Below are positions 32,982-42,854 of a stretch of DNA of 64,000 nucleotides, in pieces. Under the pieces are notes generated by a model that had not been told where the DNA came from, did not search any database, and was given only the letters and a program-made list of their open reading frames with translations. Made by a program: the position numbers and the translations under genes. Origin of the DNA: Woeseiaceae bacterium (lineage in GTDB: Bacteria; Pseudomonadota; Gammaproteobacteria; Steroidobacterales; Woeseiaceae); NCBI GenBank assembly GCA_013001045.1, contig JABDNG010000064.1, positions 41,504-105,503 on the forward strand, written 5' to 3'. Within the stretch, counting starts at the first letter, position 1. Each line of letters begins with the position of its first letter.

Positions 32982-33689
32982 CTAATCGTTTTGTGTGGCC
33001 TTCTTGTATCGCCAGTCCCATATACGATGGCCTTTACGCAATCCTCGTTGTTCGAACTTGGTTCTCGGTCGATCGAGGGGTCGGCTACCGTCGTGTTCCT
33101 GCTGCTCGGCGCAGCTGAATAGATCTGACTGGCTGAACACGTCGTCGATATGTTCGGCATAGTTCGCCCAGTCTGTCGCGATGTGCAGCGCACCGTCAAC
33201 GCCAAGGCGACTATTGATCAGCTGCAGAAACTCCGGCTGGATCATTCTGCGCTTGTGATGGCGTTTTTTTGGCCACGGGTCCGGAAAGTAGATGTTGACG
33301 CGCCCTAACGATGCTTTCGGAATCTGGTGCTGCAATACTTCGACCGCATCGTGCTTGATAAGCCGCAGGTTCGAAAGGCCCGCGTCATGCGCCTTCAGGA
33401 GACAATGCCCAACGCCGGGTTCGTGCACTTCGATGCCCAGAAAATTCAAATGGGCATTCTCGGCTGCCTGTTGAACGAGCGTGTCGCCGTTGCCGAAACC
33501 GATTTCGAGCACGACAGGCGCGCTGCGACCGAAGAGTGCGTCGAAGTCTAAAAGTTCGGGTCCAGTATCGACGCCGAATTCAGGCCACAGCTCCTTAAGC
33601 GCACGTTGTTGCGATGCTGTCAGTCGGCCGGTACGGCGCACGAAACTTCGGATCGTGCGGCGTCGGCCATTGTCGGTCCTTGCAATCAT
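32982..33689 (-). CDS. trmB: tRNA (guanosine(46)-N7)-methyltransferase
   Basis: VLEIGFGNGDTLVQQA, NFLGIEVHEPGVG, VNIYFPDPWPKKRHHKRRMIQPEF. Confidence 0.97.
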   Translation of the reverse strand: MIARTDNGRRRTIRSFVRRTGRLTASQQRALKELWPEFGVDTGPELLDFDALFGRSAPVVLEIGFGNGDTLVQQAAENAHLNFLGIEVHEPGVGHCLLKAHDAGLSNLRLIKHDAVEVLQHQIPKASLGRVNIYFPDPWPKKRHHKRRMIQPEFLQLINSRLGVDGALHIATDWANYAEHIDDVFSQSDLFSCAEQQEHDGSRPLDRPRTKFEQRGLRKGHRIWDWRYKKATQND

Positions 33690-34249
33690 GACCTGTCGAC
33701 GAAAACGACCGGGGTGGTCTTCTCCGGCCAGCGACCCTCGAAACCGCCGTAATAATCCTGCAAGAACCTGAGATCGGCGTCCTGATCGCCGCTCAGATCA
33801 AAGCGTTGTCCAATGCCGAGGCGCTTGTGCTTGTAGTCAAAGAAGCCCAGGTAAACCGGAACATTCGCGCCTTCGGCGATTCGATAAAAACCGGACTTCC
33901 AGCCGGGCTTTTTCGTGCGCGTGCCCTCGGGCGAGAGACCGAAGAAAAATCTGTCTTGTTCATTGAACATGTCGACGGCCAGCTGCACGGCCGAGCCCGC
34001 ACGCTTGCGATCGAGCTCGATGCCTCCGAGCGCTCGCAGTAACGTACTCAGCGGAAACCAGAACAGCGAGTGCTTGGCGAAGAAGTGGATCTCGGCGCCC
34101 ATGGCTACCTTGTAGACGAGGGCCCAGAAGCCGTCCCAGTTCGAGGTGTGTGGTGCGGCGATGATCACCGCTTTCGGCACATCCGGCATGCCGCCCACGG
34201 CAGTCCAGCCGCCGATTCGCAGTAACAATCTCGCAAGGCCTCGTAACAT
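33686..34249 (-). CDS. Lysophospholipid acyltransferase family protein (PlsC-like)
   Basis: AAPHTSNWDGFWALVYKV (NHx4D-like H-T-S-N-W-D), FGLSPEGTRTKKPGWKSGFYRIAEGANVPVYLGFFDY. 4-nt overlap with trmB. Confidence 0.85.
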   Translation of the reverse strand: MLRGLARLLLRIGGWTAVGGMPDVPKAVIIAAPHTSNWDGFWALVYKVAMGAEIHFFAKHSLFWFPLSTLLRALGGIELDRKRAGSAVQLAVDMFNEQDRFFFGLSPEGTRTKKPGWKSGFYRIAEGANVPVYLGFFDYKHKRLGIGQRFDLSGDQDADLRFLQDYYGGFEGRWPEKTTPVVFVDRS

Positions 34250-34345
34250 GGGCGTCGATGTCCAGCTGTCAGTGGGCCGCTGCCGCACTCCGGTGTGGCA
34301 TAGTACCGCCGACCGGGTCATTTTGTAATCGAGCGTGGAGATATC

Positions 34346-35071
34346 GTGAGAACATCGGGATGGATGAAGCGTCAGCCGTGGTTCTGGCCCGTCAAGCGTT
34401 TCATAAAGCGCATCAGCGGCAAGGAACTGTGGCTGAGGACGGACGTCGAGCGCGAGGTCCTCGAAACGGGCGGCTGGATTTACATACCCGAGTTACTCGG
34501 GCCCGCTTCGATCGTCTATTCGCTCGGGGTTGGCGACTCGATCGACTTCGATATGGACCTGATCCATCACTATAGCCTGACCGTGCATGCGTTTGACCCG
34601 ACACCTTACTCGGAAGAGTGGATTGCAACGTTAGATTTGCCGGCCAACTTTGTGTTTCATCCGTGGGCTGCTGCCGGGGAGGACGGTAACCTGCGGCTGT
34701 TTCGGCGCGTCAGCAAACGCGGCAGAAAGTCGAAAGTCATGTGGACGGCCGAGGGGGACGCGGGTGACGACGCTGACTTTATCGATGCACCCGCTTATAC
34801 GATTCGCTCGATAATGGAGAAACTGGGCCACGAAAAAATCGACGTACTGAAGATCGATGTCGAAGGGGCCGAGTACGAGATTCTGGATAGCCTGGGCGAA
34901 GTAGACAAGCTGCCCACGCAATTGCTGGTTGAATATCATCATCGCTTTCCGGGCATCGGCAAGCAAAAGACGGCCGATAGCATCGAAAAGCTCAAAAATT
35001 ATGGTTACCAAATATTCGCGATCTCCGAAACTGGTCGCGAGATCGGCTTTATGCTCGAATCCGACGAATAA
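34346..35071 (+). CDS. FkbM family methyltransferase
   Basis: VYSLGVGDSIDFDMDLI, VHAFDPTP, IDVLKIDVEGAEYEILDSL. Confidence 0.88.
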   Translation: MRTSGWMKRQPWFWPVKRFIKRISGKELWLRTDVEREVLETGGWIYIPELLGPASIVYSLGVGDSIDFDMDLIHHYSLTVHAFDPTPYSEEWIATLDLPANFVFHPWAAAGEDGNLRLFRRVSKRGRKSKVMWTAEGDAGDDADFIDAPAYTIRSIMEKLGHEKIDVLKIDVEGAEYEILDSLGEVDKLPTQLLVEYHHRFPGIGKQKTADSIEKLKNYGYQIFAISETGREIGFMLESDE

Positions 35072-35109
35072 AAAAGACCGGGAGAGTAATCTCCCGGCCT
35101 CAGTCTTTT
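35069..35109. terminator. Bidirectional terminator between convergent FkbM and decaheme genes
   Basis: AAAAGAC...CCGGGAGA-GTAA-TCTCCCGG...GTCTTTT nested inverted repeat with A and T runs. Confidence 0.85.
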
Positions 35110-35162
35110 CTCCTTATCGGTGGTGCGGGGTGGATCCGGAGGCCCACCCCTCAACCCGATTG

Positions 35163-37649
35163 TTATGGCGCGTCGATGATCGTCTGGCGACCCTCGGGGA
35201 ACGCCTGCGGTGTCCAGCTGTTCTGGTACGCATGACCCTTGCTCGCGCTGTCGGCGTGGCAAGTGATGCAAGCCGTCGTCCCTGCGCCCTGGAGCACATC
35301 GTCGAGCTGGTTGATCCACTCTGTGCTACCGGCTTCGGTGGTGGTCGCCATCGACTTGGTCTGGTCAGGAATGACGGTGAAGTCGTCCGTGTGGCAGGCC
35401 GTGCAGGCGTTGAGCGCCCGCGGGTATGTCGCAGAGTGGAAGTTGTGGTTCACCACATACGGCGGCGGTTGCTGAACACCGTCTACTACATTGCCTATTG
35501 TGGAACCGAAGACAGGCTGCGAACCCGTGCCCGGCCAGTTCGGCAGAAGTGATTCGTCGGTCGCGAAGCCGTAGACGCCGCGTCCTCGATAGATCACGTA
35601 CGGAGGCAAACCTTCCACACCGGCAGAGTGAATGCGATGCAGCATCGTCTTCATCTCAAAGGTCTCGCCGACCTTGCCGTCATAGGTATCGGAGGGATCG
35701 ATGCCCATAGTGTCTGTGCGGACATACTGCTCGTTCGAAGCCGAGTTGTGGCAGATGAGGCAATAGTCGACGTTGTCAACGCGGTCGCCGCCATGCTCGT
35801 AGAGCGATCCCACGTGGCACTTCAGGCACTCGCCGGTGTCGACGACATTGCGTCGCTCCGGTGCCGCGCCGCCAACACCCACGAGCCAATCGTAGGTCGG
35901 CGACGGGACACGAGCTTCCACTGTCAGAGCAGGATTAGCCTCGCTGAGAACTTGCGGTTTGCCGCCCAGGGCTATCCTGGCCTTCTCGGCAACGACATTT
36001 TCCGCCGGGATGACGGTGGTCGCGACCAGGCCCATGCAGTCCGTGTTGGCGGCGCTCACGTTGGCCCGAGAGGGCTGGCCTGCCCCGCTGGTCGACGTGC
36101 CGATGATGAAATCATCGCCCTGGGCGTAGCTGCGGTATGTGCGGAGGCGGCTGATGGGATTGCCGTCGTCGTTAACCCCCCCGTCGTGGAACACCGGGGC
36201 ACCCACACCGACCGTGTCGTTACACGGATCGACGGGAACGCCATTGTAGGAAGCTTCCCAGGTGAACGTCAGGTTCGCGCCGTCATCGGCCATGCTGGTG
36301 ATCGCCCAGTCGAACTTCGCACCCTCGGCGACGGAGGTGTCGACGCCATCCCAGATGATGCCATCGTTGCCGGTTAACGCGAGGTTGTGGAATTCGGCCA
36401 CGTTCGCACGCGCGACGCCGCCATCGTGGCACACTGTGCAGTCAGCCGTTTCCGGGTCCGGAATAGAAGTCAGGTGGAATTCCAGGCCGGTGAAGTCAAA
36501 GCTCGCCATCGAGCCGTGGCAGGAGAAGCAGCCCCTGCCCGAGACCGGCATCGCGTTCGCCGCGGCAAGCGCGGACCCGCCTGTGGCCGGGACGACATTG
36601 TCGTCGCTGTGGCAGACGCTGCAGTTCGTCATGTAGGTCGGATAGGTGATGTCGTAGATTTTGTCGGGGATGCCATCGGGGGTGCCATCACCGTCGTTAT
36701 CATCTTCACATCCGCGGCACGTCGTGAAACCACCGTCCGGTGCCGACACGCTCGGCGGGAAGTTGTGCGAGTTGTGGATGCCGTGCACGACTCTGAAGAA
36801 CTGATAATAACTCGGCTCTTCGTCGTCATCCGGGGTTGCCGGATCGTCGGGACGATGGCAGACCACGCAGGCGTCCGCACTGATCGGCGCGGAGTAGTGC
36901 CCGCCGCGGTTGTCGGGGGCGAATCGCCCAACCTCGCCGCTCGCACCGTGGCAGCCGACACAGGCCTCGCTGCTGGCCAGGCCGGCGAGCGGGATCGGAT
37001 TCGGATAGTCACCGACCGCGGCAATCTCGAGGTTGTTCATACCGGTGCGCAAAATGACCAGGTATCGGCCGTCTGTGCCACCAAATTCTGCCACGCCGCC
37101 TTCAAGCCTGACGCTGTAGGTGCCGTCGCCGTTGTTGGTGAAGAAGAGCGTGGGGGGAACGGGGGGAACAGCGTCGGGATCACCTTCGAATCTGCCCGTC
37201 AGGCTCGTGCGCACCGTGCCGTCCGAGAAATAGGCACGGTAGAATGTCGCGTCCGTCGCTGCTGCGCCGTCGGCCGTTACGCTGAAACTGACGGTCAGGT
37301 CAGTTGGCACGGTAGCGTCCGGGGCAACCGCGAAGTTGGCAAACGAGCCGACGTCGACGATGTCTGCTTCAGTGATTTTTGCATGGGCTGCTGACGCATC
37401 GGCAACGGAGCCTGCATCATGGCAAACCCCGCAGCTTTCGAGAGGCGTCGCGGACGCCGAAGGTCCCGGAGGTCCCGTGTCGCCAGTAGCGCCAGTAGCG
37501 CCAGTATCGCCAGTAGCGCCGGGAGCGCCAGGAGCGCCAGGAGCGCCAGCGGCACCATCGTCGCCGTCACAAGCGGCGAGTCCAAGCGTCAGGATTACAA
37601 CAACCAGAAATGTCCAACTCTTTTTGAACAACACGTTGAACTGTCCCAT
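35163..37649 (-). CDS. OmcA/MtrC-family multiheme c-type cytochrome, outer-surface lipoprotein
   Basis: Lipobox LAAC at aa 24-27; 10 CXXCH heme motifs counted (CGVCH, CVGCH, CVVCH, CSVCH, CFSCH, CTVCH, CLKCH, CLICH, CTACH, CITCH) plus degenerate CRGCE. Confidence 0.92.
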   Translation of the reverse strand: MGQFNVLFKKSWTFLVVVILTLGLAACDGDDGAAGAPGAPGAPGATGDTGATGATGDTGPPGPSASATPLESCGVCHDAGSVADASAAHAKITEADIVDVGSFANFAVAPDATVPTDLTVSFSVTADGAAATDATFYRAYFSDGTVRTSLTGRFEGDPDAVPPVPPTLFFTNNGDGTYSVRLEGGVAEFGGTDGRYLVILRTGMNNLEIAAVGDYPNPIPLAGLASSEACVGCHGASGEVGRFAPDNRGGHYSAPISADACVVCHRPDDPATPDDDEEPSYYQFFRVVHGIHNSHNFPPSVSAPDGGFTTCRGCEDDNDGDGTPDGIPDKIYDITYPTYMTNCSVCHSDDNVVPATGGSALAAANAMPVSGRGCFSCHGSMASFDFTGLEFHLTSIPDPETADCTVCHDGGVARANVAEFHNLALTGNDGIIWDGVDTSVAEGAKFDWAITSMADDGANLTFTWEASYNGVPVDPCNDTVGVGAPVFHDGGVNDDGNPISRLRTYRSYAQGDDFIIGTSTSGAGQPSRANVSAANTDCMGLVATTVIPAENVVAEKARIALGGKPQVLSEANPALTVEARVPSPTYDWLVGVGGAAPERRNVVDTGECLKCHVGSLYEHGGDRVDNVDYCLICHNSASNEQYVRTDTMGIDPSDTYDGKVGETFEMKTMLHRIHSAGVEGLPPYVIYRGRGVYGFATDESLLPNWPGTGSQPVFGSTIGNVVDGVQQPPPYVVNHNFHSATYPRALNACTACHTDDFTVIPDQTKSMATTTEAGSTEWINQLDDVLQGAGTTACITCHADSASKGHAYQNSWTPQAFPEGRQTIIDAP
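37458..37556 (-). repeat. Tandem 9-bp/Gly-X-Y collagen-like repeat within decaheme gene
   Basis: Encodes GAAGAPGAPGAPGATGDTGATGATGDTGPPGPS, 11 Gly-X-Y triplets immediately after the lipidated Cys region. Confidence 0.9.
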
Positions 37650-37761
37650 GGCACTACTCCTAAAATTCTTCGTGGTTATGTCTACAGACCGGTGGCAGTT
37701 ACAGAAAAAGCGGACGGACTACCGGCATTGAACCTAGCCTAATTGCGAGACGCGGCCGCAA

Positions 37762-37777
37762 CACTGACAAATGTCAG
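37762..37777. promoter_or_regulatory. Perfect palindrome ACTGACA-AA-TGTCAGT upstream of decaheme gene
   Basis: 7-2-7 perfect dyad in the intergenic region between ubiB stop and the decaheme start. Confidence 0.4.
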
Positions 37778-37808
37778 TTTCGGAGAATTAGCGGGCGGTG
37801 GATTACAC

Positions 37809-37828
37809 TTATCGGCGAGGACCGATAA
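37809..37828. promoter_or_regulatory. Perfect palindrome TTATCGG-N6-CCGATAA upstream of decaheme gene
   Basis: 7-6-7 perfect dyad; a third TATCGG copy at 37842-37847. Confidence 0.4.
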
Positions 37829-37862
37829 TTCGGGATTTACGTATCGGCCCTGGTTAACGGCG

Positions 37863-39491
37863 TCATGGCCTCGCCGCGATGCCGGCGAGAACGCCTGCGG
37901 CGAGCAGCATCCAGCCCAGCCACGGCAAGGATCCCAGGGTCAGTACGAGCGTTCCGGCGATTCCGCCCGTGGCCGCGACGGCAAGCCAGTAACGCTGGCG
38001 CCGCTGTTCGCTGAGTTGCTGCCGTATTTCGGTAAGTTCGGGTGACTGCAGCTTAAAGTGGATTCTGCCCTCGCCGGCCTGTTCACCGAGCTGGTGCAGA
38101 ATGGCAGGCAGCTCGCGCATTGCGTCCCTGAGCTGCGGCAGGTTGTCGCGGACGTCCTTCAATAACGCTCGGCCCCCGACCTGCTCATCCATCCATTGCT
38201 TGAGTACCGGGTGGGCCGTCTTCCAGAGATCCAGCTGCGGGTACATTTCACGGCCAAGGCCCTCGATGTTGAACAGTGTCTTGTGCAGCAGGATCAATTG
38301 CGGCTGAACCTCGACGTTGAAGCGCTGCGCCACGCGGAACAGGCGCATCAACACTTGCGCGAAGGAAATCTCGGCCAGCGGTTTATTGAATATCGGTTCG
38401 CACACCGTTCTTACGGCTGTTTCCAGCTGGTCAACGCGAGTGTCGGGTGGCACCCATCCGGAATCGAGGTGCAGCTTGGCAATTCGGTGATAGTTTCGGT
38501 CGAAAAACGCGAGGAAATTCTCCGCAAGGTAACGTTGGTCTTCAGGGCTCAACGTACCGACGATACCGAAGTCGACAGCCGCGTACCGGGGTCGCTCCGG
38601 ATCCGTCGTGATGACGAAGATGTTGCCTGGGTGCATATCGGCGTGAAAGAAATTGTGTCGAAATACCTGTGTGAAAAAAATCTCCACGCCGTTCTCGGCC
38701 AGGACCTGGATATTCGTTCCCGCCGCACGCAGCGCGGCCATGTCGCTTACCGGTGTTCCGTAAATCCGTTCCTGTACCAGCGCTTCGGGTCGGCAATAGT
38801 CCCAGTAAACCTCCGGGACGTATAGCAGGTCGGAACCTTCAAAGTTACGTTTCAGCTGCGCCGAATTGGCGGCTTCGCGCATCAGGTCGAGTTCATCGAT
38901 TATCGTGTGCTCGTATTCGTCCACGACCTCGAGCGGTCTTAGTCGTTTCCCGTGTTCCCAGTAACGGTCCGCCAGCCCCGCGAGCATGCGCAGCACGCGA
39001 AGATCGCGCTCGATTTGTTCCTGTACGCCGGGCCGCAGTATCTTGACGATGACCTCGGTGCCATTTTTCAATTTCGCCGTGTGCACCTGCGCGATCGATG
39101 CGGCGGCCAATGGCTCGACGTCAAAGCGCTCGAAAACCTCGTCAACGTTCGAAGCGTACGCCGTGTTCAGAATCTCGATCGCCTGCTCCGCTGGAAACGG
39201 CGGCACCGCGTCCTGAAGCTTGGCGAGTTCGTCCGCGATATCGGTGGGCAACAAATCGCGCCGGGTCGAAATGGCCTGACCGAACTTGACGAAGATCGGG
39301 CCGAGCTCTTCCAGCGCCAGTCGTATACGTTCGCCAACGGGGGTCGAGCGGTCGCGCCGGCGCGGCGCAAGATAAAAAAGGAAGCGCAGCGGCCTGAGAA
39401 GGTGAGTTTCCCGGATGATATCGTCGAGGCTGTACTTCACGAGCACGCGCTGGATCCTCAGCATTCGTACGAATGTGCGAAACTCCGCCAT
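37863..39491 (-). CDS. ubiB: Ubiquinone biosynthesis protein UbiB
   Basis: GPIFVKFGQAISTRRDLLPTDIADELAKLQD, AAASIAQVH, FFHADMHPGNIFV, two C-terminal TM helices. Confidence 0.97.
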   Translation of the reverse strand: MAEFRTFVRMLRIQRVLVKYSLDDIIRETHLLRPLRFLFYLAPRRRDRSTPVGERIRLALEELGPIFVKFGQAISTRRDLLPTDIADELAKLQDAVPPFPAEQAIEILNTAYASNVDEVFERFDVEPLAAASIAQVHTAKLKNGTEVIVKILRPGVQEQIERDLRVLRMLAGLADRYWEHGKRLRPLEVVDEYEHTIIDELDLMREAANSAQLKRNFEGSDLLYVPEVYWDYCRPEALVQERIYGTPVSDMAALRAAGTNIQVLAENGVEIFFTQVFRHNFFHADMHPGNIFVITTDPERPRYAAVDFGIVGTLSPEDQRYLAENFLAFFDRNYHRIAKLHLDSGWVPPDTRVDQLETAVRTVCEPIFNKPLAEISFAQVLMRLFRVAQRFNVEVQPQLILLHKTLFNIEGLGREMYPQLDLWKTAHPVLKQWMDEQVGGRALLKDVRDNLPQLRDAMRELPAILHQLGEQAGEGRIHFKLQSPELTEIRQQLSEQRRQRYWLAVAATGGIAGTLVLTLGSLPWLGWMLLAAGVLAGIAARP

Positions 39492-40093
39492 CAGTCGTGC
39501 AGCAACCGCTTGATTCGCGCTTCCAGGCGAGCAACGTCGTCTCGTAGCGCGTTTACGTTGGTCGTGAATCGATCCACTTCGTAACGGCTAGGCACGTCGC
39601 GACTTTCTTCCTGCAAGTACTCGCGAATATTCGCGCCCATTGTCGCGCGTGCGTCACGACTCCAATTGCCGACGCCTCGCGCGATCTCGCCGATACGGTG
39701 GGCCGCGACGTCACCGACCACGCCCGACAGCTCCTCTTCGAGGTCAGGCTTGGCGTAAGCAAGGAGCTGCTGAAATTCCTGTGCCAGCAGCGGATCGCCT
39801 GTCAGCTCGAGAGAACCGTCGCGAATCGCACCCACGCCGGATATACCGGCCATGCGCGCGAGTGTAATCAAAGAGCCGCTGATGAGTACATCCGGTTCCT
39901 GGTCCGAGTCGGTCGCAAGCTCGAGGGCATCATCGTGCACGAGGAACCAGGCCGCCAGCGCCGTATCGCGCACCCGCACCGCCACGACGGTGCCGGCGAG
40001 TTTTTCGCAGAGTTCGCGCGCGGGAGTCGTCGCACGGATATTCCGATTCAAGACATTGGCGACAGGACGCAAGGCTGTTTCGAGCGGATTCAT
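39491..40093 (-). CDS. ubiJ: Ubiquinone biosynthesis accessory factor UbiJ (SCP2 domain)
   Basis: SCP2-like sequence between ubiE and ubiB; VLISGSLITLARMAGISGVGAIRDGSLELTGDPLLAQEFQQLL. Confidence 0.92.
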   Translation of the reverse strand: MNPLETALRPVANVLNRNIRATTPARELCEKLAGTVVAVRVRDTALAAWFLVHDDALELATDSDQEPDVLISGSLITLARMAGISGVGAIRDGSLELTGDPLLAQEFQQLLAYAKPDLEEELSGVVGDVAAHRIGEIARGVGNWSRDARATMGANIREYLQEESRDVPSRYEVDRFTTNVNALRDDVARLEARIKRLLHD

Positions 40094-40099
40094 TGTGAG

Positions 40100-40858
40100 T
40101 CAGACCCGGTAGCCGATATGCAGCGCGACGATTCCGGCCGCGAGGTTGTGGTAGCGGCAGCGCTCGAAGCCGGCTTCTTCCATCATGCCTTTAAGTGCTT
40201 CCTGGTCGGGGTGCATTCGAATCGATTCGGCCAGGTACTGGTAACTCTCCGAATCCTTCGCAATGAGTCTTCCGAGCGCCGGAAGCACCTTGAACGAGTA
40301 AAGATCGTAGGCGGGCTTGATTGCCTTACTGGGTTCGGAGAACTCCAGGATCATCGCCTTGCCGCCGGGCTTCAAGGTCCGGTACATCGAACGAAGCGCC
40401 GCGTCCTTGTCGGTGACATTCCTGAGCCCGAACGCGATGCTGATGCAGTCGAATGCGCGGTCGGCGAAGGGCAGGTTCTCGGCATCGACCTGGGCGATCG
40501 ACAGGTTGCCGGCAACGCCGGCATCGATGAGGCGGGCACGACCCTGGCGGAGCATGGCGGCATTGATGTCGGCCAGCACGACATGACCCTGCTTGCCGAC
40601 CTTGCCTGAAAAAGCGCGAGCCAGGTCGCCGGTACCGCCCGCCAGATCGAGCACGACATTGCCGGGTCGAAGGGCCGCCTGGTCCACCGTGAATCGTTTC
40701 CACAAGCGGTGCATGCCGGCCGACATGAGGTCGTTCATGATGTCGTAGCGACTGGCCACCGAATCGAAAACATCACGGACCAGGTCGGCTTTCTCGTCTT
40801 TCGAAACCGACTGGTATCCGAAGTGCGTGCTGTCGTCGGGTTGCTGGGGCTTGGCCAT
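40100..40858 (-). CDS. ubiE: Demethylmenaquinone/2-methoxy-6-polyprenyl-1,4-benzoquinol methyltransferase
   Basis: [61 protein letters not shown]. Confidence 0.97.
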   Translation of the reverse strand: MAKPQQPDDSTHFGYQSVSKDEKADLVRDVFDSVASRYDIMNDLMSAGMHRLWKRFTVDQAALRPGNVVLDLAGGTGDLARAFSGKVGKQGHVVLADINAAMLRQGRARLIDAGVAGNLSIAQVDAENLPFADRAFDCISIAFGLRNVTDKDAALRSMYRTLKPGGKAMILEFSEPSKAIKPAYDLYSFKVLPALGRLIAKDSESYQYLAESIRMHPDQEALKGMMEEAGFERCRYHNLAAGIVALHIGYRV

Positions 40859-40908
40859 GGCTTGTTATTGGTCGTTTCAGGCGCGATCCGCGAGGATACC
40901 CTTCCGAC

Positions 40909-42249
40909 CTACAAAATGTAACGGCTCAGGTCTTCGTCCTGCGACAGTTCGGCCAGGTGGTCATCGACATAGGCGGCATCGATCGCGAGTGCCGTGCCGC
41001 TCTGATCCGAGGCTTCGAAGGACACGGTTTCGAGCAGACGCTCCATCACCGTGTGCAAACGACGCGCGCCGATGTTCTCGGTATTTTCGTTGACGTGAAA
41101 CGCAACTTCGGCGAGGCGTCGGACGCCGCTTTCATCGAAACTCAGCGACACGTCCTCGGTGTGCAGCAAGGCCTTGTACTGAGATGTGAGGGATGCGTCC
41201 GGTTCCGTCAGGATGCGCACGAAGTCGTCGGTCGTCAGCGATTTCAATTCGACACGAATCGGGAAGCGGCCCTGAAGTTCAGGGATCAGGTCGGAGGGCT
41301 TGGAGACATTGAATGCCCCGGACGCGATGAACAGGATGTGATCGGTCTTCACCATGCCGTACTTGGTATTGACGGTCGAGCCTTCCACCAGCGGCAGAAG
41401 GTCACGCTGCACGCCTTCGCGCGAAACATCGGCGCCCTGGGTGCCGGAGCGCCGTGCGACTTTGTCGATCTCATCGAGAAAGACGATGCCTTGCTGTTCA
41501 ACCGCTTCGAGCGCACGCGTCTTCATCTCTTCCTCGTCGAGCATTTTCGCGGCTTCTTCATCGGTGAGGAGTCGAAAGGCTTCCTTGACCTTGAGCTTGC
41601 GCCGTTTGCTGCGATTGCCGCCGAGATTCTGAAACATGCCCTGCAGCTGGCTCGTCATCTCTTCCATTCCGGGCGGCGCCATGATTTCCACGCCGACGGG
41701 CATGGCCTGTACATCGATTTCGATTTCCTTGTCGTCGAGTTTTCCTTCGCGCAGCATTTTGCGAAATTTCTGTCGGGTGTCGCTGTCGGCGGAGGGGGCG
41801 TCGGTATCCGACGTGAAGCCAACACCGCGAGAGGGTGGCGGCAGCAGCGCGTCGAGGACACGCTCCTCCGCGGAGTCTTCAGCGCGATGCCGGACTTTCG
41901 ACATCGCATCTTCGCGCGTCATCTTGATCGACACGTCCATGAGGTCGCGCACGATACTGTCGACTTCACGGCCGACGTAGCCGACCTCGGTGAACTTGGT
42001 CGCTTCGATCTTGATGAAGGGTGCCTTGGCCAGGCGTGCGAGACGGCGCGAAATTTCAGTCTTGCCGACGCCCGTCGGCCCGATCATAAGAATGTTCTTC
42101 GGCGTGATTTCGCTGCGCAGTGGTTCGTCGACCTGTACGCGCCGCCAGCGATTGCGTAACGCGATTGCCACCGCACGCTTCGCTTCGTCCTGACCGATGA
42201 TGTGCTTGTCCAGTTCCTGGACGATTTCCCTGGGCGTCATTTGCGACAT
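40909..42249 (-). CDS. hslU: ATP-dependent protease ATPase subunit HslU
   Basis: [50 protein letters not shown]-terminal EDLSRYIL. Confidence 0.98.
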   Translation of the reverse strand: MSQMTPREIVQELDKHIIGQDEAKRAVAIALRNRWRRVQVDEPLRSEITPKNILMIGPTGVGKTEISRRLARLAKAPFIKIEATKFTEVGYVGREVDSIVRDLMDVSIKMTREDAMSKVRHRAEDSAEERVLDALLPPPSRGVGFTSDTDAPSADSDTRQKFRKMLREGKLDDKEIEIDVQAMPVGVEIMAPPGMEEMTSQLQGMFQNLGGNRSKRRKLKVKEAFRLLTDEEAAKMLDEEEMKTRALEAVEQQGIVFLDEIDKVARRSGTQGADVSREGVQRDLLPLVEGSTVNTKYGMVKTDHILFIASGAFNVSKPSDLIPELQGRFPIRVELKSLTTDDFVRILTEPDASLTSQYKALLHTEDVSLSFDESGVRRLAEVAFHVNENTENIGARRLHTVMERLLETVSFEASDQSGTALAIDAAYVDDHLAELSQDEDLSRYIL

Positions 42250-42276
42250 AGTCGTTTCGCGCGTACGGGCGCGCTC

Positions 42277-42807
42277 CTACAATTCTTCAATGATGATGTT
42301 CTGATTGGTGAAGACGCAAATATCGCCTGCGATGCCGAGCGCCTTCTCGACGATCTCCCGCGCCTCGAAGTCGGTGTTTTGCAACAGCGCCATGGCAGCG
42401 GCCTGTGCGAATGGACCGCCGGAGCCGATCGCCATCAGATCATCTTCAGGTTCGATGACGTCGCCATTTCCAGAGACGACGAAGGAGCTTTCTTTGTCGG
42501 CGACGCAGAGCAGCGCTTCGAGGCGTCGTAGTCTTCGATCAGTGCGCCATTCCTTGGCGAGCTCGATGGCAGCGCGTGTCAGGTTGCCGTACTGCTCGAG
42601 TTTGGATTCGAACAGTTCGAACAGCGTAAAGGCGTCGGCCGTACCACCCGCAAAGCCCGCGATAACGCGGCCGCCGGCCAGCGGCCGAACCTTGCGCGCG
42701 TTGCCTTTCATGATCGTGTTGCCCATGCTGACCTGGCCATCGCCGCCGATCGCGACCTTGCCATTGCGGCGGACCGAGACGATGGTCGTCCCTCGAAATT
42801 GTTCCAT
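42277..42807 (-). CDS. hslV: ATP-dependent protease subunit HslV
   Basis: [38 protein letters not shown] (mature N-term Thr). Confidence 0.98.
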   Translation of the reverse strand: MEQFRGTTIVSVRRNGKVAIGGDGQVSMGNTIMKGNARKVRPLAGGRVIAGFAGGTADAFTLFELFESKLEQYGNLTRAAIELAKEWRTDRRLRRLEALLCVADKESSFVVSGNGDVIEPEDDLMAIGSGGPFAQAAAMALLQNTDFEAREIVEKALGIAGDICVFTNQNIIIEEL

Positions 42808-42854
42808 GCGTGGTATTCCTGCTGTGGCGGCGGCTCGTCTTACTCGTTTGACGG

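Noticed and set aside
36387-37394. 335-aa plus-strand ORF
   Set aside because: Antisense to the decaheme cytochrome gene, whose reading frame is fixed by 10 CXXCH motifs.
40957-42159. 400-aa plus-strand ORF
   Set aside because: Antisense to hslU; composition typical of a shadow frame.
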